A stretch of 64,000 bases of DNA from Ciona intestinalis (lineage: Eukaryota > Chordata > Ascidiacea > Phlebobranchia > Cionidae): NCBI RefSeq assembly GCF_000224145.3, contig NC_020168.2:6092887-6156886 (forward strand). Reading direction: 5' to 3'. The translations under genes were made by a program, and so were the position numbers. Of the stretch, positions 39,445-51,498 are shown in pieces. The notes under the pieces are model-generated. The model saw only the letters and a list, made by a program, of their open reading frames with translations, had not been told where the DNA came from and did not search any database. How positions within the stretch are numbered: position 1 is the first letter of the stretch; the number at the start of each line of letters is the position of its first letter.

Positions 39445-42400
39445 TCACTCAAGTTTGTCAGCATTGAACATTCCCTTGAGATGTTTTGAAAGTGCATTGT
39501 CACGCTGTTTCTGTCGAGCTACCATGGCAGCAAGCTCACGATTTACTTCACCCCGAATTGTTGGGTCAAGTTTGAGCGCTCGGTTAAAGTCTGCTTTGCA
39601 TTCTTTCTCATCAAGAATCATGGCATGCGCTTTACCACGCTTGAATAGGGCTTTTACATTATCCTGATTTAAAATTATGTTGTGTTGTCGCATCTAAATC
39701 GAATATTTGAAACTAACGAACGAACGACAGATATTTAAATCAAGGCAGAGGCAGAATGTATTCAGACATCAACGAACGCATAAAAATGATGTCTATTCTA
39801 TGTGGGTGGGGACCTTATTTATGGCCAGATTTGGCCCATTACCCTAACCTAATAAAAATATATATTTCATATTTGATTCAAACTTTAAAAATATAATGAA
39901 CTGAAAATGTACTCACAGCACCATCTATCTTCTCCAGTACTTCTGTACAGTTGGTTATACAAACTGAATATTCATCTTGGTTTAATTTACATTGAGCATA
40001 ATTTAGTAAAAGTGGGATCTGTTGTTTATCCAAATCAACCCATGTATCTGTTCCAGGTCTCTCCTGGTAATGAACAAGTAAGGTAAACAATTATTCAACT
40101 GCTCATCTGGTATGAAAAAAAACGTTCTCATCTGGTATGAAAAAATTGTTCTTATCTGGTATGAAAAAAGTAGTGTATTTCCGACGAAACAGTTACTTTT
40201 GTTATGTACTTTTGCTACCAGGCATAATGTAAATAATCTGTCAACGATTCATCTGGTATTAAAATAAACGTTCCTATCTGGTGTGAAAAAATGTTCTTAT
40301 TTGGTACGAAAAAATTGTTCTTATCTGGTATGAAAAAAGTAGTGTATTTCCGACAAAACAGTTACTTTTGTTATGTACTTTTGCTACCAGGCATAATGTA
40401 AATAATCTGTCAACGATTCATCTGGTGTTAAATAAACGTTCCTATCTGGTGTGAAAAAATGTTCTTATTTGGTAGGAATAAAATGTTCCCATCTGGTAAT
40501 GAAAAAAGTAGTGTATTTATGACGAAACAGTTACTTTTATTATGTACTTCTGCTACCAGGCATAATGTAAATAATCTGTCAACAGTCTATCTGGTGTTAA
40601 AAACATAGTGCATTTCGAAACGTTGGCAAAGATTTTTACATTATATCTGGTAGCAGAAGTACTTAATAAAAGTAAATGTTTTGTTAAAAATACACTACTT
40701 TTTTATATGGTAGAAGTAACAAAAGAATGAAAACTGAATAAAATAAAACTAAAAGATTCCAATTAGTAGTATAATACCTTAATTTGTAAATGTTTAAGGC
40801 AGCCAATGGCATTGGCATATTTCTTTTCAGCATCAGTAATGTTACCAGCTTTGAAAAGCTTGTTTCCTTCCTCATGAAACCTAATTAAACCACAATCTTA
40901 TTATAGTAAACATCCAAAGCAAGCATATTATTCAAGGCCTAGCAGGTAGCACAATAATAAAATAACTTTCAGTAAATGCATAACAGAATTATTTTACGGT
41001 GCTATGCGGTTAAGTGTGTAAAATATCCTTGGATTTTAATGTCAATTAAACTTAATTACTTTGGAACATTAGCAAGCATTTCTTTTTCATCCATCTGCCA
41101 TAACTCTTTCTCGTACATCATGGGTTCTTCAACCTTAAATTGCATATTGTGTGAAAATAATTTCATTTTGTTTATTAAACAAAACTAGCTAATGTATTGG
41201 TTTGTATATTCAATATTTTTAGGATCTTGACAAAATTCTAGTCAATGACTTGTAGCATAACTTAACAGCTCTATGAACCTTGACCTTGTTTATTTCACTC
41301 TTATAATAGGTTGTTATACAATTGGAGACACAAGCTGCAAAAACAGTTTTTTATAATGACTTGTGACTACAAGTTTTATTAAGTTGCTTTTTTAAAAAAT
41401 ATAGGAAAAACTGTCTAAAGATTAACCTTTTTGTTACAGAGAAGGCAACAACAATTTTTTATATTTCCTTGACTTGGGACTTGTGTTGTGAGTGATACAT
41501 TTATTACCTACCTTTAACAGTTCAATTTCAAACGTAAGTGGCTTCATGTGTTTTTGAAGAATATTAAGATCCTCATAACCTAAACCATCTTCAATGGCAT
41601 GCAATCCACAAGTATGTGATGTGTGGTCTTTGCCTACAAAATGGTAAAAATAAATACCATGTTATAGGCTTAGTAGTGTAAAAAATAAACTTTTTTTGAA
41701 CAGAAGCAGATCAACTTGCTTTACTGATGGGCAGTTTAGTTTATTATTAAGACCAAAAGCATGCATGCCAATAAGTCAATATATATTTTAAAAAACAGTT
41801 TAGATACGATTGCAAATTTAAGGTTTGCAAATTTGTTTAAATTACAATTACGTCACAATAATCTCACACTTTCTACAATACACCAAACATTTTTAATAAA
41901 GGATAAGTAATTTGTTTTGCTACTATATTATACATGAGCACAATTTGGTTGAATAAATATACATCATGCTGTTTTTCTCATTTACTATAAATGATAAAAA
42001 GATACTGATGTGGAACTAAAAGGGATTTGCATAAAATTTTAAACAAAAACCAGTCTATCAATCAAAACAAAAGATTATCTACTAAGCATTTTAAATATTG
42101 TTTATTGCATGAGATAACCACCAATACAATCTACTCCTTTTGGATTTAAAACTGGGTCAAATATTTTTTAAAGTTTTAAAAATTCTATGAGAAAACACAT
42201 GACAATAATCTTATTATTGTATATTAATAATCATATTAGGTAAATTATTTTGACTATTACTACTTAATACAAAATAGTAACAAAGACAAATCTAAACACA
42301 ACAATTAAGCAAATACACGCACATAAAGTAGCAAAGACACAGTGCAAACACTGAACATCAACGTTACACTCTTACCATGATATAAATCCCGCAAACTCCT

Positions 42401-42988
42401 TGATATTGTCGGGTAATCCATCACCTCATCCACTGGACATACAAAGCGAGCAACCTCTTGATGCAACATAGTCTTCACGCAAACCTCCCAACATTCTAAC
42501 TTGAATTTCTTGCCGATAAGGAGTTCAAATGGTTTTGAAAAATGTTTTCTTGAATCATCAAGCACAGTTTCTTCCTTTTAATGAGAAATGTAAATAGTGT
42601 TAGCCGTTAGGACCAGCATGGTTTATTAATTAGGTTAAAGTTTGTATAAAAAGTTGAGGGCGAAATTGCACTGTACAATATGTTCGCCAAGGAAAATCTA
42701 TAGGCGATTATTTATTGCAATTTTGCATAGATATCTTTAGCAAGTTTATATTTGTATTGCAACAAAGTTTCTCTCTCAATATTTCACAATAGTAAGCATT
42801 ACATTTACAGAAATATACAAACAAGATAAAACATAGCCTACATCTTTTGAATTCTTTGCAGCTATAATTGTCTTGAAATGAAATGTAGCTTTTGAACCAG
42901 CAGCAAATCTTGGTAACTTTCCATTCCCTTCTTTGATTAAGGTCTTTTTAATGTTAAGATTTCCTACTTTTTCTGACATTGCTACCAT
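39445..42988 (-). CDS. AIP: AH receptor-interacting protein (AIP/XAP2) orthologue
   Basis: Seven exons join in frame: 42842-42988, 42376-42574, 41512-41633, 41060-41133, 40778-40880, 39917-40063 and 39445-39663, giving 336 residues (human AIP 330). Residues 1-170 are the FKBP-like domain, with GKLPRFAAGSKATFHFKT, TVLDDSR and PFELLIGKKFKL all close to AIP. Residues 180-330 hold three TPR motifs, including FHEEGNKLFKAGNITDAEKK, LLLNYAQCKLNQDEY and DNVKALFKRGKAHA. These form the carboxylate clamp that binds the EEVD tail of HSP90. AIP acts in the cytoplasm as an HSP90 cochaperone for the aryl hydrocarbon receptor and other clients. The C-terminus (HLKGMFNADKLE) is slightly longer than the human one. 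The paralogue AIPL1 is an alternative name, since tunicates may have one gene for both. Start: ATG at 42988 (MVAMSEK) or at 42979; both are in frame. Confidence 0.93.
40090..40715. repeat. Tandem and inverted array of the foldback repeat, in an AIP intron
   Basis: Three forward units of about 170 bases, each with TCTGGTATGAAAAAA, AGTAGTGTATTTCCGAC, GTTACTTTTGTTATGTACTT and GCTACCAGGCATAATGTAAA, then one inverted copy (40625-40715, starting ACATTATATCTGGTAGCAG). Each unit also has several short TCTGGTATGAAAAAATGTTC sub-repeats. It lies between AIP exons 5 and 6 and could fold into a long hairpin in the pre-mRNA. Confidence 0.8.
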
Positions 42989-43930
42989 ACTAATATAATG
43001 AGCAAACAGCGTTGAGCTATCTAAGTTTAGAATATCTATTAAACAGTGATATTGGTTTATGCAGTAAAAGAAACATGGCAAATGACAATGAAAATAAATA
43101 TATATACGTTTATTCGTACAACAATTTTCAATATTTGTTCACCCTTAGAACCCTAAATGATATGATATTACTTTATAAACATATCCCGTAAAAAACTGTG
43201 AGCATATTATTGCATATCAGTGATACGTAGGAAGAGCCAACGTAAATATATTTACTACTCAGTTTCATGTTCTTAGCGCAGAGCGAAATTCTGTCTTGTT
43301 CTTTCGGGAAACCAAACTTCTAAAAACTAAGCTCCTTAACAAATCAAAATGAATGTGCATGCAATTTGCGTTTTTCTTACTGTTGGCAAATGATGCACTT
43401 TCTCTCTTATTAACAAAGCAAGTTATGCTACTCGTTGACTAAGAGAGAACGAGAAGAAAAACGCAACTATCTGCAGTTGTGTACTAAATCAGACCATCAA
43501 CAGAGTATTCGTAGTCAGTGTTTGTTTTTGAGCTCAATTTTATATAAAGTTATAACTTTAAAAACATTTTTTCGTCTCATAATGTATTTATGTGATAGTT
43601 ATTGTGTTTTTCCCGTAAGATTTTATTATTAGAGGCGGTTTAAGTTCAAACGACGAAACGGGTCTATCATATGTTCCTTCTTCCTTGTATATGGTCTGGT
43701 TTATTATGACTAGTATACATCCAGATAAAGCTTAAACTATAATTGATTATATCGGTATTTTTACTTTTTATAACATCAATTTATAGCCTTATAGTGTCTA
43801 GCCCTGTTTTACATACTTTTTAGGGAAAAATGTGTCTATCTAATATTTTATGTACTAACGTTCATCTAATACTGCATATTTCCTAAATTCATTTTCAAGT
43901 TAAAACATTATAGCTATAAAGTGTTACATC
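42989..43930. other. Divergent intergenic region, AIP / OSTF1
   Basis: About 940 bases between divergent starts, so both promoters are expected here. An acceptor-like TATTAG sits directly before the AIP start, which could be a trans-splice site. I see no repeat and no clear TATA box. Confidence 0.4.
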
Positions 43931-44578
43931 ATGTCTGGGAAATCGAAACCAACACCTCCGAAAATGGCCCCAAAACCCGGAATTGTAAAAGTCTATAAAG
44001 CCTTGTGGTCCTATGCAGCTGTGCAGTCAGATGAACTTTCGTTTAATGAAGGTGATCGACTCTACATCAGTGACCAATCTGAATCTGGATGGTGGAAAGC
44101 CACACTGAATGGTAAAAGTGGCATTGTGCCTGGAAACTATGTGGCCGAGGATATTGCTGACTCCATTGACTTTCCTCTGCATGAAGCAGCAAAACGCGGC
44201 AATGTTAGTTTCCTAACAGAGTGTCTTGATAACAAGGTAGCCCTTAATGGGGTTGATAAATCTGGCAGCACGGCGCTTCATTGGGCTGCACGTGGTGGCC
44301 ATGGAGAATGTGTGGAATTGCTCACTGACAACTATCTAATTGACCTTAATGTGAAGAACAAGCTTGGAGAAACTCCACTTCATGGAGCTGCCTGGAAATC
44401 ACATGCAAAAGTTGTTGAGTTTTTACTAGAGAAAGGGGCAATTGCAAATATCAGAAACAATGACAACAAACTCCCATATGATCTGGCAGGGGATCCAGAA
44501 ACAGCGGCTCTACTCAAACCAAAGCTTGCCACCACAGCCAACATCAATTATGAAGAATACCTTGGAGACTCTGATTAA
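43931..44578 (+). CDS. OSTF1: Osteoclast-stimulating factor 1 (OSTF1) orthologue, single exon
   Basis: An uninterrupted 215-residue reading frame (human OSTF1 214). Residues about 18-75 form an SH3 domain: ALWSYAAVQSDELSFNEGD, then ESGWWKATLNGKSGIVPGNYV with the WW pair and the PxNYV motif that bind Pro-rich ligands. Residues about 80-190 hold ankyrin repeats: FPLHEAAKRGNVSFLTECLD, GSTALHWAARGGHGECVELL and GETPLHGAAWKSHAKVVEFL. The end NYEEYLGDSD matches the acidic tail of OSTF1. OSTF1 is a cytoplasmic adaptor linked to Src-family kinases and, in bone, to osteoclast activation; tunicates have no bone, so the ancestral role is likely adaptor or actin-related. The vertebrate gene has many introns while this copy has none. 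The start is the ATG at 43931. Confidence 0.95.
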   Translation: MSGKSKPTPPKMAPKPGIVKVYKALWSYAAVQSDELSFNEGDRLYISDQSESGWWKATLNGKSGIVPGNYVAEDIADSIDFPLHEAAKRGNVSFLTECLDNKVALNGVDKSGSTALHWAARGGHGECVELLTDNYLIDLNVKNKLGETPLHGAAWKSHAKVVEFLLEKGAIANIRNNDNKLPYDLAGDPETAALLKPKLATTANINYEEYLGDSD

Positions 44579-45481
44579 AACTCTCTTTTCAACGCCACTT
44601 TCCATCTTATTTGAGCTGATTACATTTAACCAATGGTTATCAATGATTATGATGCGTTTTGAAGCAATGATCTACTACCAGCAGTCAGCACCATAATCCG
44701 GATATTCTTTGAGATTTAAACATTTTATTATTTCACTTTGATAATGATATAAGGGTTGTTTAGCTGCCAATCATAAACCCAATACAGCTGAAAAATTCGT
44801 ACTTTGTAAAGTTTTTTTTAACTGGGTTACCAGTTTTCTACCCTTCTTTACAGTAGGTTTCAAACCAACACAGCCTGTCAATCAATGATTTGTTTACATT
44901 GTCTGTTTCCCATTATGATCTTTTTTTTCCAAATCTTATAAAATTGAATGCAAATCTTATAAACAGTATATGATGTTAACATAAATATATAGCCTATATA
45001 GCATATGTATAATCAATTTATCATAACTTTGTTTTGTACTAACTTTCAACATTCAAGAAATACTGTTGTAAAAATGCTCTAATAGAAAATCAAGCGGACT
45101 TGTTGTTATGACAGTCTGTATTGTTTTTTGTCAATTACAGGCTCCAAAACGTGTAAATATATTATATATGCACTTACTGTAATCAAAGATTTGTTACAAA
45201 GATGTACTTTTGCACTGTATATAGAAGACCTATACTAATTCTTGTAATGAGAATTTTGTAATTGGTGGTAATTTTAATCTATTCTATTTCTATACTCATT
45301 CCAATTTTTAACTTTTTCAGAATGATTTGAATTATCAGTTAAATCTCGAAACTGTTTAGTTTTCTGGGATTTGTGTGTTTGTAATATAATAAATGCAATA
45401 AGATAATTGACCATGTTTGGGTTGCAGAAACAATGCTTAAGAATAAGTCATACCACAGTATCACTAAATGAATTAATGACA
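44579..45481. other. 3' UTR and downstream of OSTF1
   Basis: AT-rich sequence up to the polyadenylation signal at 45388-45393 with no open frame or repeat; it reads as one long 3' UTR. Confidence 0.55.
45388..45393 (+). terminator. Candidate polyadenylation signal of OSTF1
   Basis: AATAAA about 810 bases past the stop codon. Confidence 0.5.
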
Positions 45482-45716
45482 CTTATTTATCCTTGCAAGA
45501 TGGTATAACACAGGTGCCTAAATTTATACACCTCGTGTTCGCTTACCACGTATGGTTGTAGGTGGTTGTTTTCTTCTGTAGGTATGGCTTATAATTAGAC
45601 AACCAATTAGTGACCACTGTGAGGAAGCCAGGTCAGCTAAGTGTTTTACCGTATGACACACGCTGACACGCCCACAATGGTAGCAGCATTGAGAATCACA
45701 CTCCAATGACTTCATA
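45482..45716 (-). mobile_element. tRNA-derived SINE copy
   Basis: Carries ATACACCTCGTG, AATTAGACAACCAATTAGTG, GCTAAGTGTTTTACC and CCACAATGGTAGCAGC, in the same order as at 6782-7060. The tRNA-like head is lost. Lies between the OSTF1 and MOXD1-like 3' ends. Confidence 0.65.
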
Positions 45717-46168
45717 TCTTTTGATTACGATGTGAGTGCCAAACAAATGAGCGATGTGAGTGCCAAACAAAATGCATTAGCTACTAAAGACTATATCTAT
45801 ATTATGGCAGCTAACTTGATAACATAGATACGACTTTAAAACTCTTTCCATGGCACATAAATGGCGCAGTTGCATTTATGGTGAACACAAAAGCAAAGAA
45901 GATTCTTCTGACTAGTTTAGCTTCGCCTAACTTTACCAAGCATGCATCTGGGTATATGAGAAACATCAAGGTCTTGGGTATATATACTTTTTATCACTAA
46001 TAAAACACTGCAAGCAAATCCTTATAAAACAAAATCATAAAACCTAATACTATAATAAACATATCAAATAAAATGTTTTAAACAACTTTTTATACACCAT
46101 TTAGTATGTGTCATGTAAAATATCTTTCATTATCTTTTAAACATATTACTACATATAAAAATATCAAC
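45717..46168. other. 3' flank of the MOXD1-like gene
   Basis: About 450 AT-rich bases, including a short duplicated GATGTGAGTGCCAAACAAA (45729-45770). No other feature seen. Confidence 0.4.
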
Positions 46169-49100
46169 CTATGGAAGAATGAGTTTCATAATCACAGCCA
46201 GCCAACTGAAGAGCATGCCGTGGTAGGGAAACTGCAGGGAATTCGCTGAACCAGTAATGCAGTTTTGCAAAGGTTGGGTAACGGCTGGTGTTGAAGGGTT
46301 ACATGTCAATGTTGGGGCTACGTATGCTGTGGTTATGTTAGGGGGTGGTACAAGGGAAGTCTGTGCAAAGAAATGTACACAAATTAATTCTAAAATTTAA
46401 GAACAACTAAGCTAAACAAAGATAAATATATAAAAGTATTACAATATAACTTACTACAACACCAGCTGGGGTGACTGCATTTTTATGACATTCCTGATCT
46501 CGTTGCATATTCTTTATATCATTGTTGAAAGTGGCAATATTTGTGGCAGACCAAGTTCTCTGAAAAAAATGCAATCTCAATCTGACATGCTGTTTTCATA
46601 TAAGAATATAGGTTCATTAAAAATCTTTATACCACATTTGTATTAAATATAGTATGTACTTACATTGTTTAGTGCTTGCAAAACATTCATACCCGCATCT
46701 GTACCACTTGTTATATTTATTTCAGCAAAAGATGAGTATGCGTTCAAAGTTGGAATAACTGAAATAAAAGTTTCAACCATCCTAATTTGAAAAGTATTGT
46801 AATTTATATTTATCAACAAACTATAAAAAGGAAGGGAAATCTTACGGATGAAAAGGCAATTATGGACCAGGGTTTAAGTCGAACTTAACCAATGTTGACA
46901 CAAAGGGTGAATCAGTTCATCAGCAAGTTAAAATGCTTCTAATTGTATAGGAGATTTTAAGCATGTTTTGCAGGTTCTTTTGTAAAACTATTTTTTGTTT
47001 AAGAATCCTCCATTCATAAATCATTGCACTGGTTGATGTTTCTGTTTACTAACACATCTACATGCCTTAAATCAGACAAACTGTATCCAAGGTATGGAAC
47101 CAAAAGCTGGAAGCTAGGGGCAGTAGCACAATTGGTTATCGGCAGTTGAGGATAATAGAATACAAATGCAAGACACATTTCATTTGAAGTTCCCAATCCA
47201 CCCTGAATTAAACATTGTTTATGGAAAACTAGTGTTTAACACTATCTCTTTTAATTTAAAAAATTAAAAATCACGCTCTATGACCTGTGCACTGTATACA
47301 CCAAAAACGCAAAATACGCATTTAAAAATTTAGAGTAATTAGTTTGAGAGACATTTCATTTCTACTTTTCATAAAAAATAAGTAAACAAATAGGTCAACT
47401 ATTACCAATGTCCATGGCCTGAAGATAAATGATAAGCTTACCGAAGTAAAGCCAGTTTTCCCCTCTGAATTATACGTACATACAACTTGCAAAGAATCGC
47501 CAGGTTTCACCACACGGTACTCAGGTAAATATCGATTTTCTTGAAAGTTAAAGTCATATGAGTTGTCCACTGCTATTGGTTTAAGTTCTGTTGTTCCTCT
47601 GTAAGAATTATATTTGTGTGTGTTATGTAGGGGCAACTGAAGCATTTTTTCAATATAACAATAAAGAAAAATTTGATTTTTGTTTAATTTTAACTTGAAT
47701 TGGATATTTCTAGGCATTTATGGTTGCTTTAGTAGATGCTAGACAAACATGTATAAAAATTAAATATAAATAAAACCGTAAGTGCTTCAAAGAAATTGCT
47801 TTTCCAAGAAGATGAGAGTGAAGAAGTGTTGCAAAAACTGTGATATTGTTAATACTTGTCCCCATTGCCTGTAATAAACAGACCACAAGTAACAAAGAAT
47901 CAGATTATTTTTAAACTTGTGAATTAATGGGCTGCAAAACACAGACAAACAACAATGTGAAAATGCTTACAGATTCAAGGCAATTTTGTGTACATTCTCC
48001 ATAACTTTTGTAAGCCGGTGCTCCTGGAGGGATTATGTGAGTTAAGCCAAACACGGTACGACCTGCTTGTATCATAGCTGCATCGTTGGCTCGTAGATTA
48101 GGAGTGTATGTCAACTTTAAACCAGACGAATCAACAACATCTGTTTAAAAAGATATTAGACTTGTAAAAAACTTTTGTTTTTCAATTATTTTGAGTCCAC
48201 GTACTAGATCGTATTGTAGGGTTGTCATAGTGAATTTCCAAAACTGCAAACTTTGGGTCTCCTGTCGCACCAATGGAAAATCCTGCCTCTCTTGGTAAGT
48301 AAAATGACTATAAAATTTAATTATTTAAAAATATTGAATTCCCAATACTAAAATATTCATTCTGAATACTGGTAACAATAAAGTGATGTTTGCATACCTG
48401 TCCGCCAATAGCCCAAGCCATATAAACACCTTGGCATGTTTCAAAGTCTGTTGGTAAATTTGTGTAACATTGTGTTGTTGTGCCAAGCGAGCTAGAGGCC
48501 TGTATGAATAAAATGTTAGAATTATTATATTTAATTGCATTATAAAATGTTTTCATTAACTACAATCCATTTTCTACTTTCATTCCATTAGTTTTTTTTT
48601 AATTTAGTCTTTATTAAACCAATAAAAAATACACTATACATGCAATTATAATACATCACACAACCAATTGAAACAGACAAAAGATAAAAATAAATCTCTA
48701 AGGCAAATTCAATCAAACTAAATTACAATCTGACCTGTAAAGTTTGTTGAGAGCAAATGTACAATACCATGTGATGTACATACAACTCGTTACCACTTGT
48801 GATCATCGGTTCTATCTATTGTAACAAATTATCATGTTGCAAGAACATTTAGATTTATTTCTTCTAATGTTAAAATACAAAGCCATACATAAAACAATCT
48901 AAAACAAAACAAGTTACATATGTAGTAACTTGTAACCGGGCATAAGGTGTATGAAACAAAACACCCTTGTTGTTAAAAGGACTGTCGCTCCATCATGCAA
49001 GGGTAAATAAGTTATACTTATTCTTTCTATTATATATTCTATTCTTTCAAATAATAATTTAAAACAAAACACTTGTGTACCTTTACAATGTGATGTTTGC

Positions 49101-51113
49101 TGCTTAATGTGGGAAATGCAAGCAACCGACAACTGTAGTAAGTATCAACTGCAGGCAGTGCAAACGCAGAATTGACAAAGTCAAAAGTTAAAAGTGTTTC
49201 ACCAGGCACGGTAGTTTGTTGGGAAATTGGAATTGATTGAAGAGGAATGAAGTTCTGTGTTCCTGTACACCGTGAAGGCATAAAATTAGCGATTATCTTA
49301 ACTACTGTAACAGCTTACCATATACCATTAAATAAAAATTGTGCAAAAATCAGCATGCGTGGCATTTGTGTGCTGCAACTACGTATTAATATACAGTATA
49401 CCGGTATCACAGATGAGAAGGGCCACTCGTGATTTACGAGTGGCCTTTCTCATCTGTGCCGGCATGTATTGTACAGTTTACCATAGTTCAACACACTCCT
49501 CTAGGCCTAGTATAGGTACAATATCAAAGTACCAGATACATTGTTTTACATACCTCTGTTTGTAATACCATGGTAATTGCCAGCAACAATGTCTGTACCA
49601 ATTGGATCGCTTGTTCCATACGCCCATATCAGCTTTAGTGTGTCTTCCTGAATGCACACGATAATTCAAATATACTGTAATTTTTCCAATTTATTTTTAT
49701 TGACCAAGAAAAAGATAGGGGAATACCCATAAAATGGGGGTTACCCGTAGTCCTCCAACTTCCGCGCATGCGCACTAAACGATATTATTTGGGGAGTTGT
49801 TAAACAGACGTAAGCGGAAACGGCGCTTTAATTAACTCACATTGAAAACTGAATTTTAATTTACTACGGACATAATAAAATAGCACCCATGCTGTGTCAA
49901 GCAAAATATTTCATCTCTGCGCCTGCTGTATCATATCATCCGACTGCTGCCACACATTAATGGCTCAAGTATTAAAAGTGTGATTTACCAACAAACTGCA
50001 TTATCTTGTTTTACCGTGATTGGACGATCAAAAGTTGTTTCGCACGCCGCAAGCTGCCGTCTAAACTTTAACATAGTCCAGCCGTTGGTTTCTGACGCCG
50101 CCAATAATTCTATATCTTGTTGGGTGTCTTTTGGTGGGAATGAATCTGCTGTTGCATGTCGATCCTACAAGCATATTGTTAAGGGTTGCGTCTGTCGTTT
50201 TGCGTGGAGGTGGATTTTTGAACAAATTACGTCAATAAGGTTAGTTTTAGGGATAAAGTAGAAAAGGGGGAGTCGGGACACATTTAGCAAATAACATAAA
50301 AATATCTTGATTGTGTTTTAAACAATTAACAATGACCCACTGGATTCGAAAGGATGTGGTTTCATAATTTTTTGAAAGTTCTTTGTTTACTTCAAATTTG
50401 GACGAGAAAATAGAATAAAAAGGTGTTCCATCTTTCTACACCCTATAATATATATTCCTTGATTTGTAAAGTTGTGGCTTGTATAAGACGTCGCTACTTA
50501 AGAACACGCAACACCATACCGTAATATATCCAGTACAGCCTTTCACCCAACCAACATAGATATCGGCGTTAACCATGTTTGGGTTTGGTGAAATACCAAA
50601 ACCAATCCAACCGGTTGTTTGAACGTGGATCTGCGCAAAAAATTACATGTATGTAAATTGCTTTATTCTTAAGTGGGGGGGGACGCCGGTCGTGGTAACA
50701 CGGGTGTTCTTTTTCATACATCTCGTTTTACGAGTTACCACGACCGCAACTGACAGTTTAGACAATCCATTACTGACAACTGGTTTGGAGCAATTGCCAT
50801 TAATGGCTTGCTCAAGGAGACATATGTCTACAACGATTAGCAGCGACGAACTTTTAACCCATAATCTTTGGGTTGTAGGCAGTCCCGCTAACCAACGGTT
50901 CCACGGCACCTAAAACACTTACGAAGTTGAAAAGGGGCTAAATAAGAACATAACAAGAAATCTTACCTCCATTGTAATATGCGTTGCGTTGATGAGCTCC
51001 CAAAACAGAGAACCATTCACCCCAACACTTGCTCTATGGCTATAACTCATTGTTGGGCTCTGTCCATAGACAAGAGCTCCAATAAAACACGACAAAATAA
51101 ATAGCTTAAACAT
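46169..51113 (-). CDS. MOXD1: DBH-like copper monooxygenase (MOXD1-like)
   Basis: Exons: 50967-51113, 50520-50630, 50015-50164, 49554-49647, 49081-49262, 48735-48815, 48398-48499, 48205-48307, 47971-48140, 47777-47868, 47442-47598, about 47010-47202, 46664-46758, 46455-46559 and 46169-46360. A signal peptide (MFKLFILSCFIGALVYGQS) leads into a DOMON domain (GWIGFGISPNPNMVNADIYV) and then the two copper monooxygenase domains. Copper ligands are visible: HHM near residues 242-243 and His near 315 (LEIHYDNP) for the CuH site; HSH near 397-399 (TLLHSHLLGKAI) and Met near 472 (SNEMCLAFVFYYP) for the CuM site. The order matches MOXD1 and DBH, and the sequence is closer to MOXD1 (AWAIGGQ, THIIPPGAP, DFNFQENRYL). 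It should hydroxylate a substrate, not known for MOXD1, in the secretory pathway. The tail ends in a hydrophobic stretch (HGMLFSWLAVIMKLILP), which could anchor it. The junction between the exons ending near 47010 and starting at 46758 is out of phase with the obvious donors, so one border or a small exon is uncertain. Confidence 0.9.
48922..49014 (+). repeat. SINE fragment
   Basis: GTAACCGGGCATAAGGTGTATG, AAACACCCTTGTTGTTAAAA and GGACTGTCGC match the inverse of the SINE 3' block. Intronic in the MOXD1-like gene. Confidence 0.55.
49408..49458. repeat. Almost perfect 23-bp inverted repeat with 5-base loop
   Basis: Left arm 49408-49430 (starts CACAGATGAGAAGGGCC), loop GATTT, right arm 49436-49458 (ends GGCCTTTCTCATCTGTG). 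The arms pair at all but one position, which would be G-U in RNA. CCGG flanks both sides. It lies in the intron between MOXD1-like exons 4 and 5. Confidence 0.9.
50258..50447. mobile_element. MITE copy in a MOXD1-like intron
   Basis: Left end AGTAGAAAAGGGGGAGTCGG; right end GGTGTTCCATCTTTCTACAC then CCTATA. Internal TTCTTTGTTTACTTC matches other copies. Confidence 0.75.
50676..50911 (-). mobile_element. tRNA-derived SINE copy
   Basis: On the minus strand the head reads GTGGAACCGTTGGTTAGCG (A-box-like), with a decayed B box (ATGGGTTAAAAGTTCG), then the shared body. It lies within a MOXD1-like intron and almost reaches exon 1. Confidence 0.7.
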
Positions 51114-51201
51114 CGTGTATCTGCACGACAAACTGTGCGATTATATTGATGGTAACTATAATTATTCTGCGCATTTTCTGCGTAGTTGTTAAACAATGAT
51201 A

Positions 51202-51395
51202 CAGTACGGTGGGGGGAGATGGGACACCTTTTAACTCTGTTTTCTCGTCCCATTTAGTAGTAAACAAAGAAAATTTTAAGAATTATAAAACTATATCCTG
51301 ACGACTCCCATAGACTGCTGTTAATTATTTAAAACACGATTGGGATACTTGGATACTTATGTGCTAAAGATGTCCCATCTTCCCCCGCCCTACTA
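51202..51395. mobile_element. MITE copy upstream of the MOXD1-like gene
   Basis: Left end CAGTACGGTGGGGGGAGATG; right end GTCCCATCTTCCCCCGCCCT. About 90 bases upstream of the MOXD1-like start, so it may lie in or next to the promoter. Confidence 0.85.
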
Positions 51396-51498
51396 TTCCT
51401 TTTTTTTTGTACTATATTATGAACAGTATGTGCTAAAGATGTCCCATCTTCCCCCGCCCTACTATTCCTTTAATTTTGTACTATATTATGAACAGTAT
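51359..51498. repeat. Tandem duplication of a MITE end plus flank
   Basis: A block of about 70 bases with GTGCTAAAGATGTCCCATCT, the MITE terminal repeat and TTGTACTATATTATGAACAG occurs twice in a row. Confidence 0.9.
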
